From: Trebonia sp963836195
GTDB lineage: Bacteria; Actinomycetota; Actinomycetes; Streptosporangiales; Streptosporangiaceae
Reading direction: 5' to 3'
Assembly: GCA_963836195.1 (NCBI GenBank)
Contig: CAWIIX010000030.1
Coordinates: 434,001 to 498,000 of the forward strand
DNA length: 64,000 nt
Under the pieces are notes generated by a model. It saw only the letters and a list, made by a program, of their open reading frames with translations, did not search any database and had not been told where the DNA came from. Below are positions 50,549 through 59,984 of the stretch, in pieces. The position numbers were made by a program, and so were the translations under genes. The number at the start of each line of letters is the position of its first letter. The stretch's first letter is position 1.

Positions 50549-51442
50549 TCACGCGAAGTCGACCGGAGCGGACGGCGGGCCGCCCGCGACGATCTCCTCG
50601 CCCCGGCGCAGCACCGCCCCGTTCCGGTTGTCCGACGTGAGGATGTAGAACCGTCTCGACCTGATCCCGTCAAGCACCATGCCCGCCACCGCGGCCGGGG
50701 AGGCCCCGAGGGCGGACAGTTCGTCGAACCGCTCGGCCGAGGCCCGCTCGGCGTCGTCGCGGGACGCGGCCGGCCCCGCCCCGGTCGGCCGATTCCGCGC
50801 CGAGGTGCCGAAGTTGGTCCGCACCGCGCCCGGGCACAGCACCGACACCCCGACGTGGGCGATCCCCTGGGACGCGAGGTTGAAGTAGAGCGTCTCGGTC
50901 AGCGCCGTCACCGCGTGCTTGGACACCCCGTACGGGCCGAGCGTGCCTGCGAACGCGCCGAAGATCGATGAGGTGTTCACCAGGTGCCCCGCGTCCTGGC
51001 TCAGCAGCACCGGCATGAACGCGCGGACGCCGTTCATGACCCCGTTCAGGTTCACCCCGAGGACCCAGTCCCACTCACCCGGCGGGCACTCCCACAGCGG
51101 CCCGTGCGGGCCCCCGACGCCGGCGTTGTTGCAGACCACGTGGACGGCGCCGAACTGTGACAGCGCCGCGTCCCGCAGCGCCTCGACCGCCGACAGGTCC
51201 GCCACGTCGGTCACGGCGGGGAGCACGGACGCGCCCGACTCGGCCAGGGTCGCGGTCGCCCTGGCCAGCGCGCGCTCCTCGACGTCGGCCAGCACCACGT
51301 GCATGCCCTCGGCCGCGAACCGCTCGGCCAGGCCGAACCCGATCCCGCTGGCAGCGCCGGTGACGACGGCCACCCGACCGGGCGACACCGGATCTGGGGG
51401 GCGAAGCAACGGTCCGTTAGCGATGACGGCTTTGGTACTCAT
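50549..51442 (-). CDS. Short-chain dehydrogenase/reductase
   Basis: A classical SDR with VTGAASGIGFGLAERF (TGxxxGxG cofactor motif), ADVEER (Asp suggests NAD preference), NNAGVGG and the catalytic Ser-Tyr-Lys in NTSSIFGAFAGTLGPYGVSKHAV. The C-terminal region (NFGTSARNRP) is variable and gives no substrate. I start at ATG 51442 (MSTKAVIANG). It precedes ptrB on the same strand. Confidence 0.9.
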   Translation of the reverse strand: MSTKAVIANGPLLRPPDPVSPGRVAVVTGAASGIGFGLAERFAAEGMHVVLADVEERALARATATLAESGASVLPAVTDVADLSAVEALRDAALSQFGAVHVVCNNAGVGGPHGPLWECPPGEWDWVLGVNLNGVMNGVRAFMPVLLSQDAGHLVNTSSIFGAFAGTLGPYGVSKHAVTALTETLYFNLASQGIAHVGVSVLCPGAVRTNFGTSARNRPTGAGPAASRDDAERASAERFDELSALGASPAAVAGMVLDGIRSRRFYILTSDNRNGAVLRRGEEIVAGGPPSAPVDFA

Positions 51443-51478
51443 GCCTAACCATCTAGCCGTCGCAAATGGTGGCAAAAC

Positions 51479-53152
51479 CTACGGTGTCGGACCGGTCGGG
51501 ATAGTGGCCCCCCCGTTGAAGTGCAGCAGCGACAGCGCGCCGGTGGCCAGGGTCAGCCAGCGGGTCAGCGTGTTCCGCGGCAGCAGCGCCAGCGCCACCC
51601 AGGCGATCGAGGAGTACCAGGGCAGCGACCACGGCGCGACGACGATCCAGGCGAAGGTCAGCGCGCAGGTGGCGGCCACGACCGTCGGAACGTCGGGGGA
51701 GAGCCGCTTGTAGAGGTACCAGGCGAGCGCGAGCATCAGCGGCGGCCAGGCGAATCCGATCATGGTGTTCAGCAGGTGCAGCGCGTAGGCCGAATGGGGG
51801 TCGGCGTGCGTGACGATCTCCTGCAGGCTCCGCCAGATCGTGGGGGAGATGATCATGCTGGACGCGTCGCCGAGCGGTTTGAACGCGACCAGGCCGTAGC
51901 TGAAGAGGTACAGCCCGAACGTGGTCAGCCCGGCGATCACGCCGATCCGGAGCAGCCGCGCCCACGCCCGGTCGTGCAGCAGCGGGATCGCGATGCCGAG
52001 CGCGACGAAGCCGGCGGTGATCTTGATGCCGCCCGCGACCCCGACGACCAGGGCCAGCGCGACATCGTGCCACAGCCCCGTGCATCGCCGTGACAGCACG
52101 ATAGCGACGATGGCGAACAGCGCCACCAGGGAGTCCAGATGACCGCCCATCACCAGCTCGACGATCAGCAGCGGGTTCGCGATCCAGAGGAGGACGGCGC
52201 GGACCGGGTTGGCCGCGGTTCGCAGCAGCACGTAGCCGGTGGCGACGAACGCGGCCCCCATCATGATCATCAGGACCCAGATCGTCAGCCACGGCCTGGA
52301 CCCGCCGATCTCCGCCGCCAATTGCTGGGTCCACGTCGCGACCGGCCCGTAGACCGAGGGCGTGTTCCGCCAGTAGGGGCTGACCAGGATCGTGTACGGG
52401 TTGGTCGGGTGGGGCCCGGCCCCGCCAGGAAGGCTTGTGGGCAGGTACGTGTACGGGTTGTGGCCGAGCGCGGCGATGTGCCCGTAGGCGGCGTAGCTAG
52501 CGGCGTCAGACGAGCCGACCGGGGTGATGTTGACCAGCACCGCGATGGCGCCAACGGCCGTCCAGAACACTCGCCGGGGGCGCGGTGACCAGCCCCGGCT
52601 GTTGGCCCACAGCATCATCGCGAGCCCGAGGCAGCACAGCCCGATCGAGACGTACATGACGCCGTCGGCGACCGCATCGGGCAGGTGTGGTGCCCCGAGG
52701 TTCCTGGCCACCGACGTGAGCGGCAAGAGCACCGGCGAGGTGGCCGCGCTCGGCGTGGGCGCGGTCGCGCACAGGCCGACGAAGGCGACGCCGCCGAGGC
52801 CGAGGGCGGACAGGATCACGGCCGGCAGCGGGCGCGCGAGCGGGCTGTGCGAGAGCACCCGGATGATGACGCCCATGACGGCCTCGACGCGGCCGCCGGG
52901 GATCGGCGGCTCCGCCAGCTTGGGCGGGGTCGCGGTATCGGGCTGGTCGGAGCCGAGCTGAGCGCTGTCTACCTCGGCGACGCCTACGTCGGCCGGTTCG
53001 GCCCGGGCATCGTCGTCGACCTGAGTCTCGGCCCCGTCGACGCGACCGCGGCCGCCCTGCGCGCCGTCCAGTTGATCGGTTGCCGACCGCTGGGTGGATT
53101 GCCGCTCGCCCCCGCGATCACGCGGCGACGGCGGATCCACCAACAGGGTCAT
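51479..53152 (-). CDS. GT-C mannosyltransferase, MptB/GT87-like
   Basis: About 90 polar residues precede a multi-spanning protein of 12 or so helices. The GT-C acidic motif is in the first periplasmic loop (PVGSSDAASYAAYGHIAALGHNPYTYLP), followed by SPYWRNTPSVYGPVATWTQ, GGHLDSLVALFA and LPWYSSIAWVALALLP. This is typical of polyprenol-phosphomannose-dependent alpha-1,6-mannosyltransferases (MptA/MptB) that build lipomannan-type glycans outside the membrane. Its donor would come from Ppm1 at 27 kb. The long charged N-terminus is unusual. Confidence 0.86.
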   Translation of the reverse strand: MTLLVDPPSPRDRGGERQSTQRSATDQLDGAQGGRGRVDGAETQVDDDARAEPADVGVAEVDSAQLGSDQPDTATPPKLAEPPIPGGRVEAVMGVIIRVLSHSPLARPLPAVILSALGLGGVAFVGLCATAPTPSAATSPVLLPLTSVARNLGAPHLPDAVADGVMYVSIGLCCLGLAMMLWANSRGWSPRPRRVFWTAVGAIAVLVNITPVGSSDAASYAAYGHIAALGHNPYTYLPTSLPGGAGPHPTNPYTILVSPYWRNTPSVYGPVATWTQQLAAEIGGSRPWLTIWVLMIMMGAAFVATGYVLLRTAANPVRAVLLWIANPLLIVELVMGGHLDSLVALFAIVAIVLSRRCTGLWHDVALALVVGVAGGIKITAGFVALGIAIPLLHDRAWARLLRIGVIAGLTTFGLYLFSYGLVAFKPLGDASSMIISPTIWRSLQEIVTHADPHSAYALHLLNTMIGFAWPPLMLALAWYLYKRLSPDVPTVVAATCALTFAWIVVAPWSLPWYSSIAWVALALLPRNTLTRWLTLATGALSLLHFNGGATIPTGPTP

Positions 53153-53552
53153 GCAAAATCCTCCTGGAACGGACAGTGCTCGCTGGGAATGTCACGGATA
53201 GCCGGACCCGGGCACCTGCTAAGCCGCCGTCTAAGTGAGATATTACCCCGTGATCATGCTGAACGATGGGCGCTGGCTACCCGGTTTGATCCCTTTAATG
53301 CCCAAAGAACACAACCACATGCGCTCGCCGGCCCGGGGTCGACGAGATCGTTTCGTGACCTACGCTTCACCCGGATGTGACTGTTTTCACAAACGCCAAC
53401 CGTCGTCACATCCCGAACACAAGTTACCCGGGATCCCTGGTGAGCGGCTGCATATCGGCTGTGAACCCCCGGCAAACAGCAGGTGCAGGTCTGGTGGCGG
53501 CGGCGGGACGGCGCAGCCCGAACGACCAGGCCGCGTCCCGAGGGGCCGCACA
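53153..53552. other. Intergenic region between the mannosyltransferase and GtrA genes
   Basis: This 400-bp divergent gap contains a CRP-type site (53376-53391) and a 9-bp inverted repeat (53373-53381 with 53405-53413) but no convincing gene. An upstream in-frame extension of the GtrA gene exists here; it lacks protein-like composition. Confidence 0.5.
53376..53391. promoter_or_regulatory. CRP-type binding site
   Basis: TGTGA-N6-TCACA matches the CRP consensus exactly. It lies 161 bp before the GtrA start and 223 bp before the divergent mannosyltransferase start, and overlaps a GGATGTGAC/GTCACATCC dyad. Confidence 0.5.
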
Positions 53553-54122
53553 ATGGAGATCATGGCACACCGAGCGAGCTACGCGGCGGCGATGACCGCG
53601 ATCACCACGCGTCTTCCGTTCGGTCTGTCCAAGGTCATCGAGCCCAACATGCTGGGCTACCTGCTGATCAACCTGTTCACGTTCTGTATCGACCTGGGGC
53701 TGCTCGCGCTTCTGCACGGCAGGGAGCGGCTGCCGATCCCGATCGCGGTGACGATCTCCTACGGCACGGCGTCGTTGGTCAGCTACGTCCTCAACCGGGT
53801 GTTCAACTTCCGCAGCCACGCCGGGGTCGGCAGGCAGCTCCCGGTCTTCGTGGCGGTGAGCGCGTCCAACTACCTGATCTTCGTCTTGGGCCTGACCGAC
53901 CTGCTGTCCGCGGTCGGCGTCTACTACGAGCTCGCCCGGATCCTCGCCGCCTGCTGCGAGGCCGTCTACCTCTACTGCATGCTGCGCTGGGTCGTCTTCC
54001 GCGACACCGCCACCGCCACCGCCGACGCTGATCCTGATGACGCCGGCCGGGCTATCCGCGAGACGGCGTCGGCAGCGCAGGCACCACAGCCCAGGAGGAT
54101 GCCGGAGACGGGGCCGCGTTAG
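53553..54122 (+). CDS. GtrA-family membrane protein
   Basis: Four helices are seen (NMLGYLLINLFTFCIDLGLLALL, IPIAVTISYGTASLVSYVLNRVFNF, QLPVFVAVSASNYLIFVLGLTDLL, ILAACCEAVYLYCMLRWVVF), with the GtrA features SYVLNRVFNFR and RWVVFR. GtrA proteins are thought to help flip lipid-linked sugars across the membrane for wall polysaccharides. Divergence from a GT-C mannosyltransferase fits that. ATG 53553 has GAGGGG upstream. The last 71 bp overlap the opposing serine hydrolase gene. Confidence 0.87.
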   Translation: MEIMAHRASYAAAMTAITTRLPFGLSKVIEPNMLGYLLINLFTFCIDLGLLALLHGRERLPIPIAVTISYGTASLVSYVLNRVFNFRSHAGVGRQLPVFVAVSASNYLIFVLGLTDLLSAVGVYYELARILAACCEAVYLYCMLRWVVFRDTATATADADPDDAGRAIRETASAAQAPQPRRMPETGPR

Positions 54123-55113
54123 GCGCGGCCGCCAGCCGGGCCGCGGCCGCCGAAGATCCGGTGAGCGTGGCGTTGTTCAGGTCGTCCTGGACGAGCCGGG
54201 CGACGCCTTCGATCGTGTTAATTCCGTACTGTTCGTCATCGTTCACGTCGGTGTTATCGGACAGCACCGCGATCATGTAGTCCTCGCCGTGCCCGGAGAA
54301 CGTGCCGATGCTGTTGATGTGCCAGCCGGTGGCGTCCGGCAACCAGCCGTTCTTGACGTGCCAGGTGACGCCGGACGGAGTGCCGGCCGTGACGCCCCAC
54401 GCCTCCCAGTTGGTCACCTGGGCCATCAGGCCGAGCTGGTGGGAGCGCGAGGAGGCGTCGAGGACCGGGTTCGGCGCGGTCAGCAGCTTCAGCAGCAGCA
54501 TCTCGTCGTGCGCGGTGACCTGGGTGAGCCCCCACTCGCCGTCCTGGCCGAGCTGGGTCTCTCCCATGCCCGCCAGGTTGAGGAAGTCCTGGAGGTTGTC
54601 CATCCCCAGTTCGTCCCACAGGTCGGTCGCCGCGTCGTTGTCGGACTGGGTGATCATCAGCGTGGCCTCGCTCTTCTCCCACGATGAGAGCGGCGTCCTG
54701 GTCTGCTGGTGCCAGCGCAGCAGCGCGGCCATGATGATCGCCTTGACGATGCTGGCCGAGTCGAAGTGCGTCGAGCCGTTGTACAGGCAGTACACCCCGG
54801 TGACGCGGTCGTACACGGAGACCGCGTGCACGCCGTTCCGGCCGCGCAGGCCCTTCAGGATGTCGGCCGACAACTGGGCGGCGAGCGAGCGGCGGGCGGC
54901 GGGCGCGGTGCACAGGCCCTCGGTGACGGTCGCCAGCGTGGCCGACCCGGCCGAAGTCGATGCCCTCGCCGTGGCCGCCGCCGACGTGGCGGCCTTGACG
55001 GTCCGGTGGCCGCCGCCGGCCGGCGGCGACGCCGTCGCCGCCCCGGCCGAACTGCAGGCGACGATACCGGCCATCAGCAGGGACGACCCGGCCAAGAGCG
55101 ACCGCATCCCCAT
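54052..55113 (-). CDS. Class A beta-lactamase-like serine hydrolase lipoprotein
   Basis: The signal peptide ends in a lipobox (LLMAGIVACSS). After an Ala/Thr linker the penicillin-recognising fold has SxxK as SASIVKAI, the SDN loop as TQSDNDAATDLWDELG and a KTG equivalent HVKNGWLP. No Glu166-type omega loop is obvious, so it may be a wall enzyme rather than a resistance lactamase. I chose ATG 55113, nine bases after GGAG. Its 3' end overlaps the GtrA gene in opposite orientation. Confidence 0.84.
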   Translation of the reverse strand: MGMRSLLAGSSLLMAGIVACSSAGAATASPPAGGGHRTVKAATSAAATARASTSAGSATLATVTEGLCTAPAARRSLAAQLSADILKGLRGRNGVHAVSVYDRVTGVYCLYNGSTHFDSASIVKAIIMAALLRWHQQTRTPLSSWEKSEATLMITQSDNDAATDLWDELGMDNLQDFLNLAGMGETQLGQDGEWGLTQVTAHDEMLLLKLLTAPNPVLDASSRSHQLGLMAQVTNWEAWGVTAGTPSGVTWHVKNGWLPDATGWHINSIGTFSGHGEDYMIAVLSDNTDVNDDEQYGINTIEGVARLVQDDLNNATLTGSSAAAARLAAAPNAAPSPASSWAVVPALPTPSRG

Positions 55114-55582
55114 CGCCCATCGCTCCATTTCGCATGCCGCGTGGTGGTATCGCGCCAGACGTCGGCGCACGTGCTGCCGAGCAATCAGCGATAGCTATAT
55201 CAGCGCGCCCCACTACGCTGCGCGACCATGAGAATGTGAGCATCCGTGTCGGAAGGTAACCTCCCGATTTCTGGTGGCTACCTTCTGCACCGTGATGGCG
55301 ACGGTGACAGGCCTGGCGGGCGGCGCGGGCCGTGGATCGGCGTGAGTCACCGTCCGACGGCCGTTACGCGCTTAGAGGAGTGCCTGGCAGGGCACGTCAA
55401 GCGCACGCATAGTAACGTCTAGGCAACCAACCGCCGCTCGCGGCGCTGGCCGGCTGGTAGCAAAGGGTTAGGCAAATAGGCGGGTATCAACCGATTTCGC
55501 ATCGTACGATCGGGGGCGTGGCGCAGCGCCCCCCGTTGCCCGCACTGAGCCGTTACCCCGTCCCTCTAGTCCCTGGAGTCGT
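55114..55582. other. Intergenic region before the carboxypeptidase gene, no gene seen
   Basis: This 469-bp divergent gap has promoters for both flanking genes. AAGGTA and TACCTT form a 6-bp dyad near 55255-55285, and CGCCG/CGGCG a small hairpin near 55433. Nothing protein-coding is convincing. Confidence 0.45.
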
Positions 55583-56575
55583 ATGCGTCTGGTCGTTCGG
55601 TTGCTGATCGCAGGGTTGGCGCTGGCCTCCGGGGGGACGTTGGCAGGGTGTTCGGGAGTGACCGGGCTGGCCGATGCGCAGGGGGCGACTAACCCCGCGC
55701 CGGCGCTATCGACGCCGCTCAGTCGCGCCGTCACGGCGACGGTGCCGGCCGCCTCGGCGACCAAGACCGCGGCCGGACCGGTACTCGACGTCGTGGGCGC
55801 GCCGCACGGGGTCAAGGCCAAGGAAAGCATCCTGGTCGACGCGGCCACCGGCCAGGTTCTGTGGTCCGAGAACGCGGGCGTCCCGCGGCCAATCGCCTCG
55901 ATCACCAAGGTGATGGCCGCGCTGGTGATCCTCCAGGCCGGCGACCTTAACCGGGAGATCACGGTGCCCAAGGAGGTAGTCGGCTACGTCGCCAAGTACG
56001 GCGCGGAGGCGGCCGGGCTGGTCCCGGGTCAGACCTACACAACCGACGAGTTGCTGCACATCATGCTGGTCATGTCGGCTGCCGACGCCGCCTACACGCT
56101 GGCGAACGCCTACGGCCCGGGGCTGCCGGCGTTCATCGCCAAGATGAACGCCGAGGCGTCCAACCTCGGCCTGGCCGACACCCACTTCACCTGTCCGGAC
56201 GGGCTGCCGTACCCGACCGAGTACTCCACCTACTCCACCCCCTCCGACCTGGTGACGCTGGGCGAGGCGGCCATGCAGAACCCGGTGTTCCGCTCCATCG
56301 TCGACCTCAAGGTCTACAACCTCCCGAAGGGCGACGGCCACAACGCCGTGTCCGCGACCAGCGACGACATCCTGCTCGGGAGCTACCCCGGCCTGGTCGG
56401 CATCAAGACCGGCTTCACCGACGCCGCCGCTCACACGCTGCTCTTCGAGGCCGTCCGCAACGGCCGCACCCTCATCGGCGCGGTCCTCGGCTCCCCGGCC
56501 ACCAGCCCGTTCACCGGCTTCCAGGACGCCGCAACGATCCTCAACTGGGGCTTCGCCCTCAAACAGTCCGGCTAA
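55583..56575 (+). CDS. D-alanyl-D-alanine carboxypeptidase (S11/PBP5-like) lipoprotein
   Basis: A signal peptide with lipobox LAGC is followed by a Thr/Ala linker and the S11 domain: SxxK in PIASITKVMAAL and KTG in VGIKTGFTDAA. The usual SxN triad reads S-A-A in LVMSAADAAYTLA, so the motif Asn is Ala. The conserved STYSTPSDLVTLGEAAM block is present. It trims the terminal D-Ala of muropeptides and so limits cross-linking. CTGGAG lies before the ATG. The transcript would run toward the structured repeat copy 2. Confidence 0.88.
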   Translation: MRLVVRLLIAGLALASGGTLAGCSGVTGLADAQGATNPAPALSTPLSRAVTATVPAASATKTAAGPVLDVVGAPHGVKAKESILVDAATGQVLWSENAGVPRPIASITKVMAALVILQAGDLNREITVPKEVVGYVAKYGAEAAGLVPGQTYTTDELLHIMLVMSAADAAYTLANAYGPGLPAFIAKMNAEASNLGLADTHFTCPDGLPYPTEYSTYSTPSDLVTLGEAAMQNPVFRSIVDLKVYNLPKGDGHNAVSATSDDILLGSYPGLVGIKTGFTDAAAHTLLFEAVRNGRTLIGAVLGSPATSPFTGFQDAATILNWGFALKQSG

Positions 56576-56677
56576 GACGGGGCTTCGCCCTCAAGCATTC
56601 CGGCTTGACGCCCCTCAGCGCATCCGTCACGCCAGCCACCGGAGTCGCCCGGCCGTCCGCCGTCAGCCCCATGATCA

Positions 56678-56732
56678 CGAAGGCCTTTTTCCTGGCGTAA
56701 ATAATTCGTGCTCTGCGCACGAAAAGTCTTCG
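56678..56732 (+). repeat. Structured intergenic element, copy 2
   Basis: The sequence is related to 29322-29376. The 7-bp inner hairpin is identical (TTCGTGC/GCACGAA, 56705-56723) with a different loop, and the outer stem CGAAGGC/GTCTTCG keeps pairing through a G-U. It lies between the carboxypeptidase and DUF559 genes on the strand of both. Confidence 0.6.
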
Positions 56733-56832
56733 GCATAAAAAATTACTCCGCGCTCGCCAGGGACTTAGCTCACCCGACCATGCCGGATCGATTGTCGGTC
56801 CTCGAATTCACAATGTCTGCATGAGGGAAACA

Positions 56833-57793
56833 ATGCCGGCCGGCCTGCTTGAGCTGGCCCGGTGGCAGGCCGGGTTTGGTCACCCGCGGGCAGGCGCTCA
56901 GAGCTGGGCTCACCAGCAACGCGATTACGTCGAAGGTCCTTCATGCCCGATGGACCCAGGTTCACCGAGGCGTCTACGCGACCTTCACCGGTCCGATCAC
57001 CCGGGAGGCTCAGCTGTGGGCGGCCGTGTTGTACGCAGGGCCGGGCGCGCGGCTTAGCCACGAGACCGCAGCCGAGATCATTCGCCTTGCTGACCGAGAG
57101 TCGCCGCTCATCCACATTGCCATCCCAGTTAGCAGGCGCGTCCGACCGCCGCAAGGCATGACGATCCACCTTTCGTCCCGCGGGAACGCAGGCTGGCGGT
57201 TTGCGCGCGGTGTCCCGCCCCATACATTCGCCGAGGAGACGGTCATCGACCTGGCGAATGCGGCGACAAACCTCGACGACGTTATCGCCTGCGTCACCGC
57301 CGCCTTCGCCAGGGACCTCACGAGCGAGGAACGTCTGCGACGGGAGGCTGCCACGCGCAAGCGGCTTCGCTGGCGCGCCGATCTCAGCGAGATCATCCCG
57401 ACGGCGGCGGACGGCGCGCACTCGATCCTTGAGTACCGCTACGACCGCGACGTTGAGCGGGCCCACGGGCTCCCGCCTGGCCGTAAGCAGGTCGCGTTCA
57501 CCAAGTCCGACGGTCGCCGGGGCCGCCGCGACCGCTACTACGAGCAGTACGGTCTGATCATCGAGCTTGACGGCAGGCGGTACCACCCCACCGAGCGCCG
57601 CCACCTCGACCAAGCCCGCGACAACGATGCCACCGCGACCGGTGCATCAACCCTCCGGTATGGCTGGGATGACGTCACCCGAAATGCCTGCGCCACGGCG
57701 GCTCAGGTCCACGCCGCGCTCGCCGAGCGCAGGTACACCGGGCCGCTCAAGCCCTGCTCGCCATCGTGCGGCACTCTCCGCCAGACCGCGTGA
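56833..57793 (+). pseudogene. AbiEi-like/DUF559 endonuclease-domain protein, one frameshift
   Basis: From ATG 56833 (GAGGG upstream) the frame reads MPAGLLELARWQAG, then breaks at the TTT run 56875-56877. The next frame continues as LVTRGQALRAGLTSNAITSKVLHARWTQVHRGVYAT, a winged-helix region like AbiEi-type antitoxins, and ends in a DUF559 domain with YGLIIELDGRRYHPTERRHLDQARDNDATATG, whose Asp/Glu pattern resembles Vsr/PD-(D/E)XK nucleases. One extra T explains the break. Stand-alone proteins of this type are common in actinobacteria without a known partner or function. Confidence 0.75.
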
Positions 57794-57814
57794 CCGACCC
57801 CCGCCGTCCGAGGG

Positions 57815-59796
57815 TCAGTCGCGCTGGCGGGTGCTGCCGAGCATGATCTCGTCCCAGGACGGGACAGAGGACCGGCGGCCCTTGGCGTTCTTCTTGGCCG
57901 CCGCCGGGCGCTGCCGGGTCGACTGCTCCTCGGCCGATTCGGGCTTGTCGACCGGTGCCGGGGCGGGCTTGGGCTGCTCCGGCTCAGGCGACGGCTTGGC
58001 CGCCACGGCCGGCTCGGGCTGCGCCGCGGCCGCAGCGGGAGGCGCCGGCGCCTTGGCCGCCGTCGGTGCGGCCGCCGGCCCACGGACCGGTTCGGCAGAC
58101 GCGACGGCGACCGACTCGGCCGTGCTCGTGCGCCCAAGCTGCGCCGGCTGAGCCGATGCGGCCGTCGCCGCTGACGCGGCGACAGGGGCGGCAGGGGCGG
58201 CAGCAGCGGGCGCGGCAGCCGGGGCGGGCGCCGGAACCTCTGCCTGAACAGACGTCCTGCCCTTATCCGCGTCGGCCGCCGAAGGCGCGGCGGCGGGAGC
58301 TGCAGCCAGCCACGGCCAGCCGGCCCAGCCGGTGCAGTTGACGCGGGTGCCGGGTGAGTCACGTGCGCCGCGGCGGGGGCCTGCACCCCGGCCACCTCAG
58401 CGGCCGACGCCGGACGGGCAGCTGGCTGCTGGGCACTGGACGTCTGGGCCGCCTTAACATCGGCGACGGGCTCAGGACGCGACGCGACGACGGGCTCGGA
58501 GTGCGTGACGGGCTCGGAGTGCGTGACCGCGGCAGGCGCAGCGGCTGCGGGCTGCCGCGTCTCCGGCGTCGCGGGTTCCGCGACCTGCGCCGCCAGCGGC
58601 GCGGGAGCCGCCGCCGGCGAAGACACCGCCGGCGAAGCCGCTGGCGAAGACACCGCCGGCGCGGCCGACCCAAGCTCTAGCTGCTCGTCGAGGAACCCGG
58701 GCTCCGGCTCCTCGAACACGACCTGACGGGAGGAAGCCGCCCGCTCCCGGTCGTCAGCGGCGGCGGGCTCGTCGAAAACGTACGCCGGCGCCGTCACCGG
58801 CACGACTTCCTCGGTCGCGGCAGCGTCGGAGCCCCGACGCCCGTCGCGAAAGTCGGTGTGGTCGTGGTACGAAGGCCGGGGCAGCACCGGGGTAGCCGCC
58901 GGAGAATGCGCCAACCCCGTGCGCTCGGGCATCCCCGGCCGCTCCGCGGCCGAACCAGAAACGCCAGACGAGGCAACGGAACCAGACGAGGCAGCGGGAG
59001 AGGACGGCGCGGACATCGGCCGGTCGGCCAGCGACCGGTCGCCGCCCAGGGACCGGTCGGGGATGACGGAGCGCTCCGGGCGGAAGGAACGCACGCCGAC
59101 ACCGGAACCGCCGCCGGCGAAACCGCCCCCGCCCATCCCCGCGGCCGCGCCCAGGCGCGGCGCGAGCGGGGTGACGGTGGCCTCACCCGGCAGCGCGACC
59201 GGCTCCGGGGGCAGCTCGGACTCGGGCAGCGACAGCCGGGCGGCGTTGTCGTCGTCGGGCATGACGTGCCGGCGGCGCGGATCAAAGACCCACTCGGCGA
59301 CGTGCAGCCGACCGCCGGACGGGAACGTGAGGGTGACCTGCCAGTTGCCGTCGCCGCGCTTGCGGGAGTCCCACTGCCCGTCCTCGGGCGTCCCGCCGGA
59401 CGCGGTGAGGCGCTCGGGCACGATGTCGCCGAGCCGGGAACCGGATCCGCCGGAGTCGCCCGCCCGGCGCACCGAGGCGGCCTGGGCCTGGTCGGCGATG
59501 TAGGCGCGCTCGGCCAGGACCGGCCCTTCGAACCAGCGCACGCGCTCGACCGGGATGCCGGCGGCGTCGGCAATCTCCTCCGCCGTCTCGCCGGCGCGGA
59601 TTCGTGCCTGGATCTCCTTGGGTCGCAACGGACTCTCCACTTCAATCTCGTACTGGGCGAGCCGGGAGGTTTGGCCCTGCGCGACGGCGCGGAGCCGCTC
59701 GTCGATCGACAGGATAAAACGCCCGCTGCGCCCGGGGACGGCGAGGACGGCGTAACTACCGTCCTCACTGACCGCGACGAAGCGCAGCTCCTGCAT
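57815..59796 (-). pseudogene. sepH: SepH cell-division regulator (DUF3071), one frameshift
   Basis: The N-terminal DUF3071 domain is intact (MQELRFVAVSEDGSYAVLAV, ESPLRPKEIQARIRAGETAEEIADAAGIPVERVRWFEGPVLAERAYIA with its helix-turn-helix). A long Pro/Ala/Glu-rich linker follows. Near 58290-58340 the frame breaks; the next frame carries more linker and the conserved C-terminal RRSSVPSWDEIMLG peptide that binds FtsZ. SepH stimulates FtsZ assembly in Streptomyces and mycobacteria. GGAAGGGA precedes ATG 59796. Because both termini are conserved, I suspect a base-calling error in repetitive GC-rich sequence. Confidence 0.82.
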
Positions 59797-59984
59797 CGGC
59801 GTCCCTTCCCTTGCCCCGTGGCTGCACCGCCGTACGTCTGTCTTGCCCGTCCACGGGTACACACTTAGGTCAAGAGTCTCCCGGTCAGCGTGGCAGAAGA
59901 AAAGCACCCCGCTCGGCATGTCCGAGGATCATGGTGTCAATTATCATGTCCGGACGCGCGAGCGGGGTGCTTTGACGGCAACTC

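Noticed and set aside
54052..55113. Antibiotic-resistance beta-lactamase
   Set aside because: The SxxK, SDN and KxG motifs are shared by many wall serine hydrolases; no clear omega-loop Glu is seen and it sits among wall genes.
56833..57793. Complete type IV toxin-antitoxin system
   Set aside because: Only one AbiEi-like/DUF559 protein is present with no AbiEii-type nucleotidyltransferase partner next to it.
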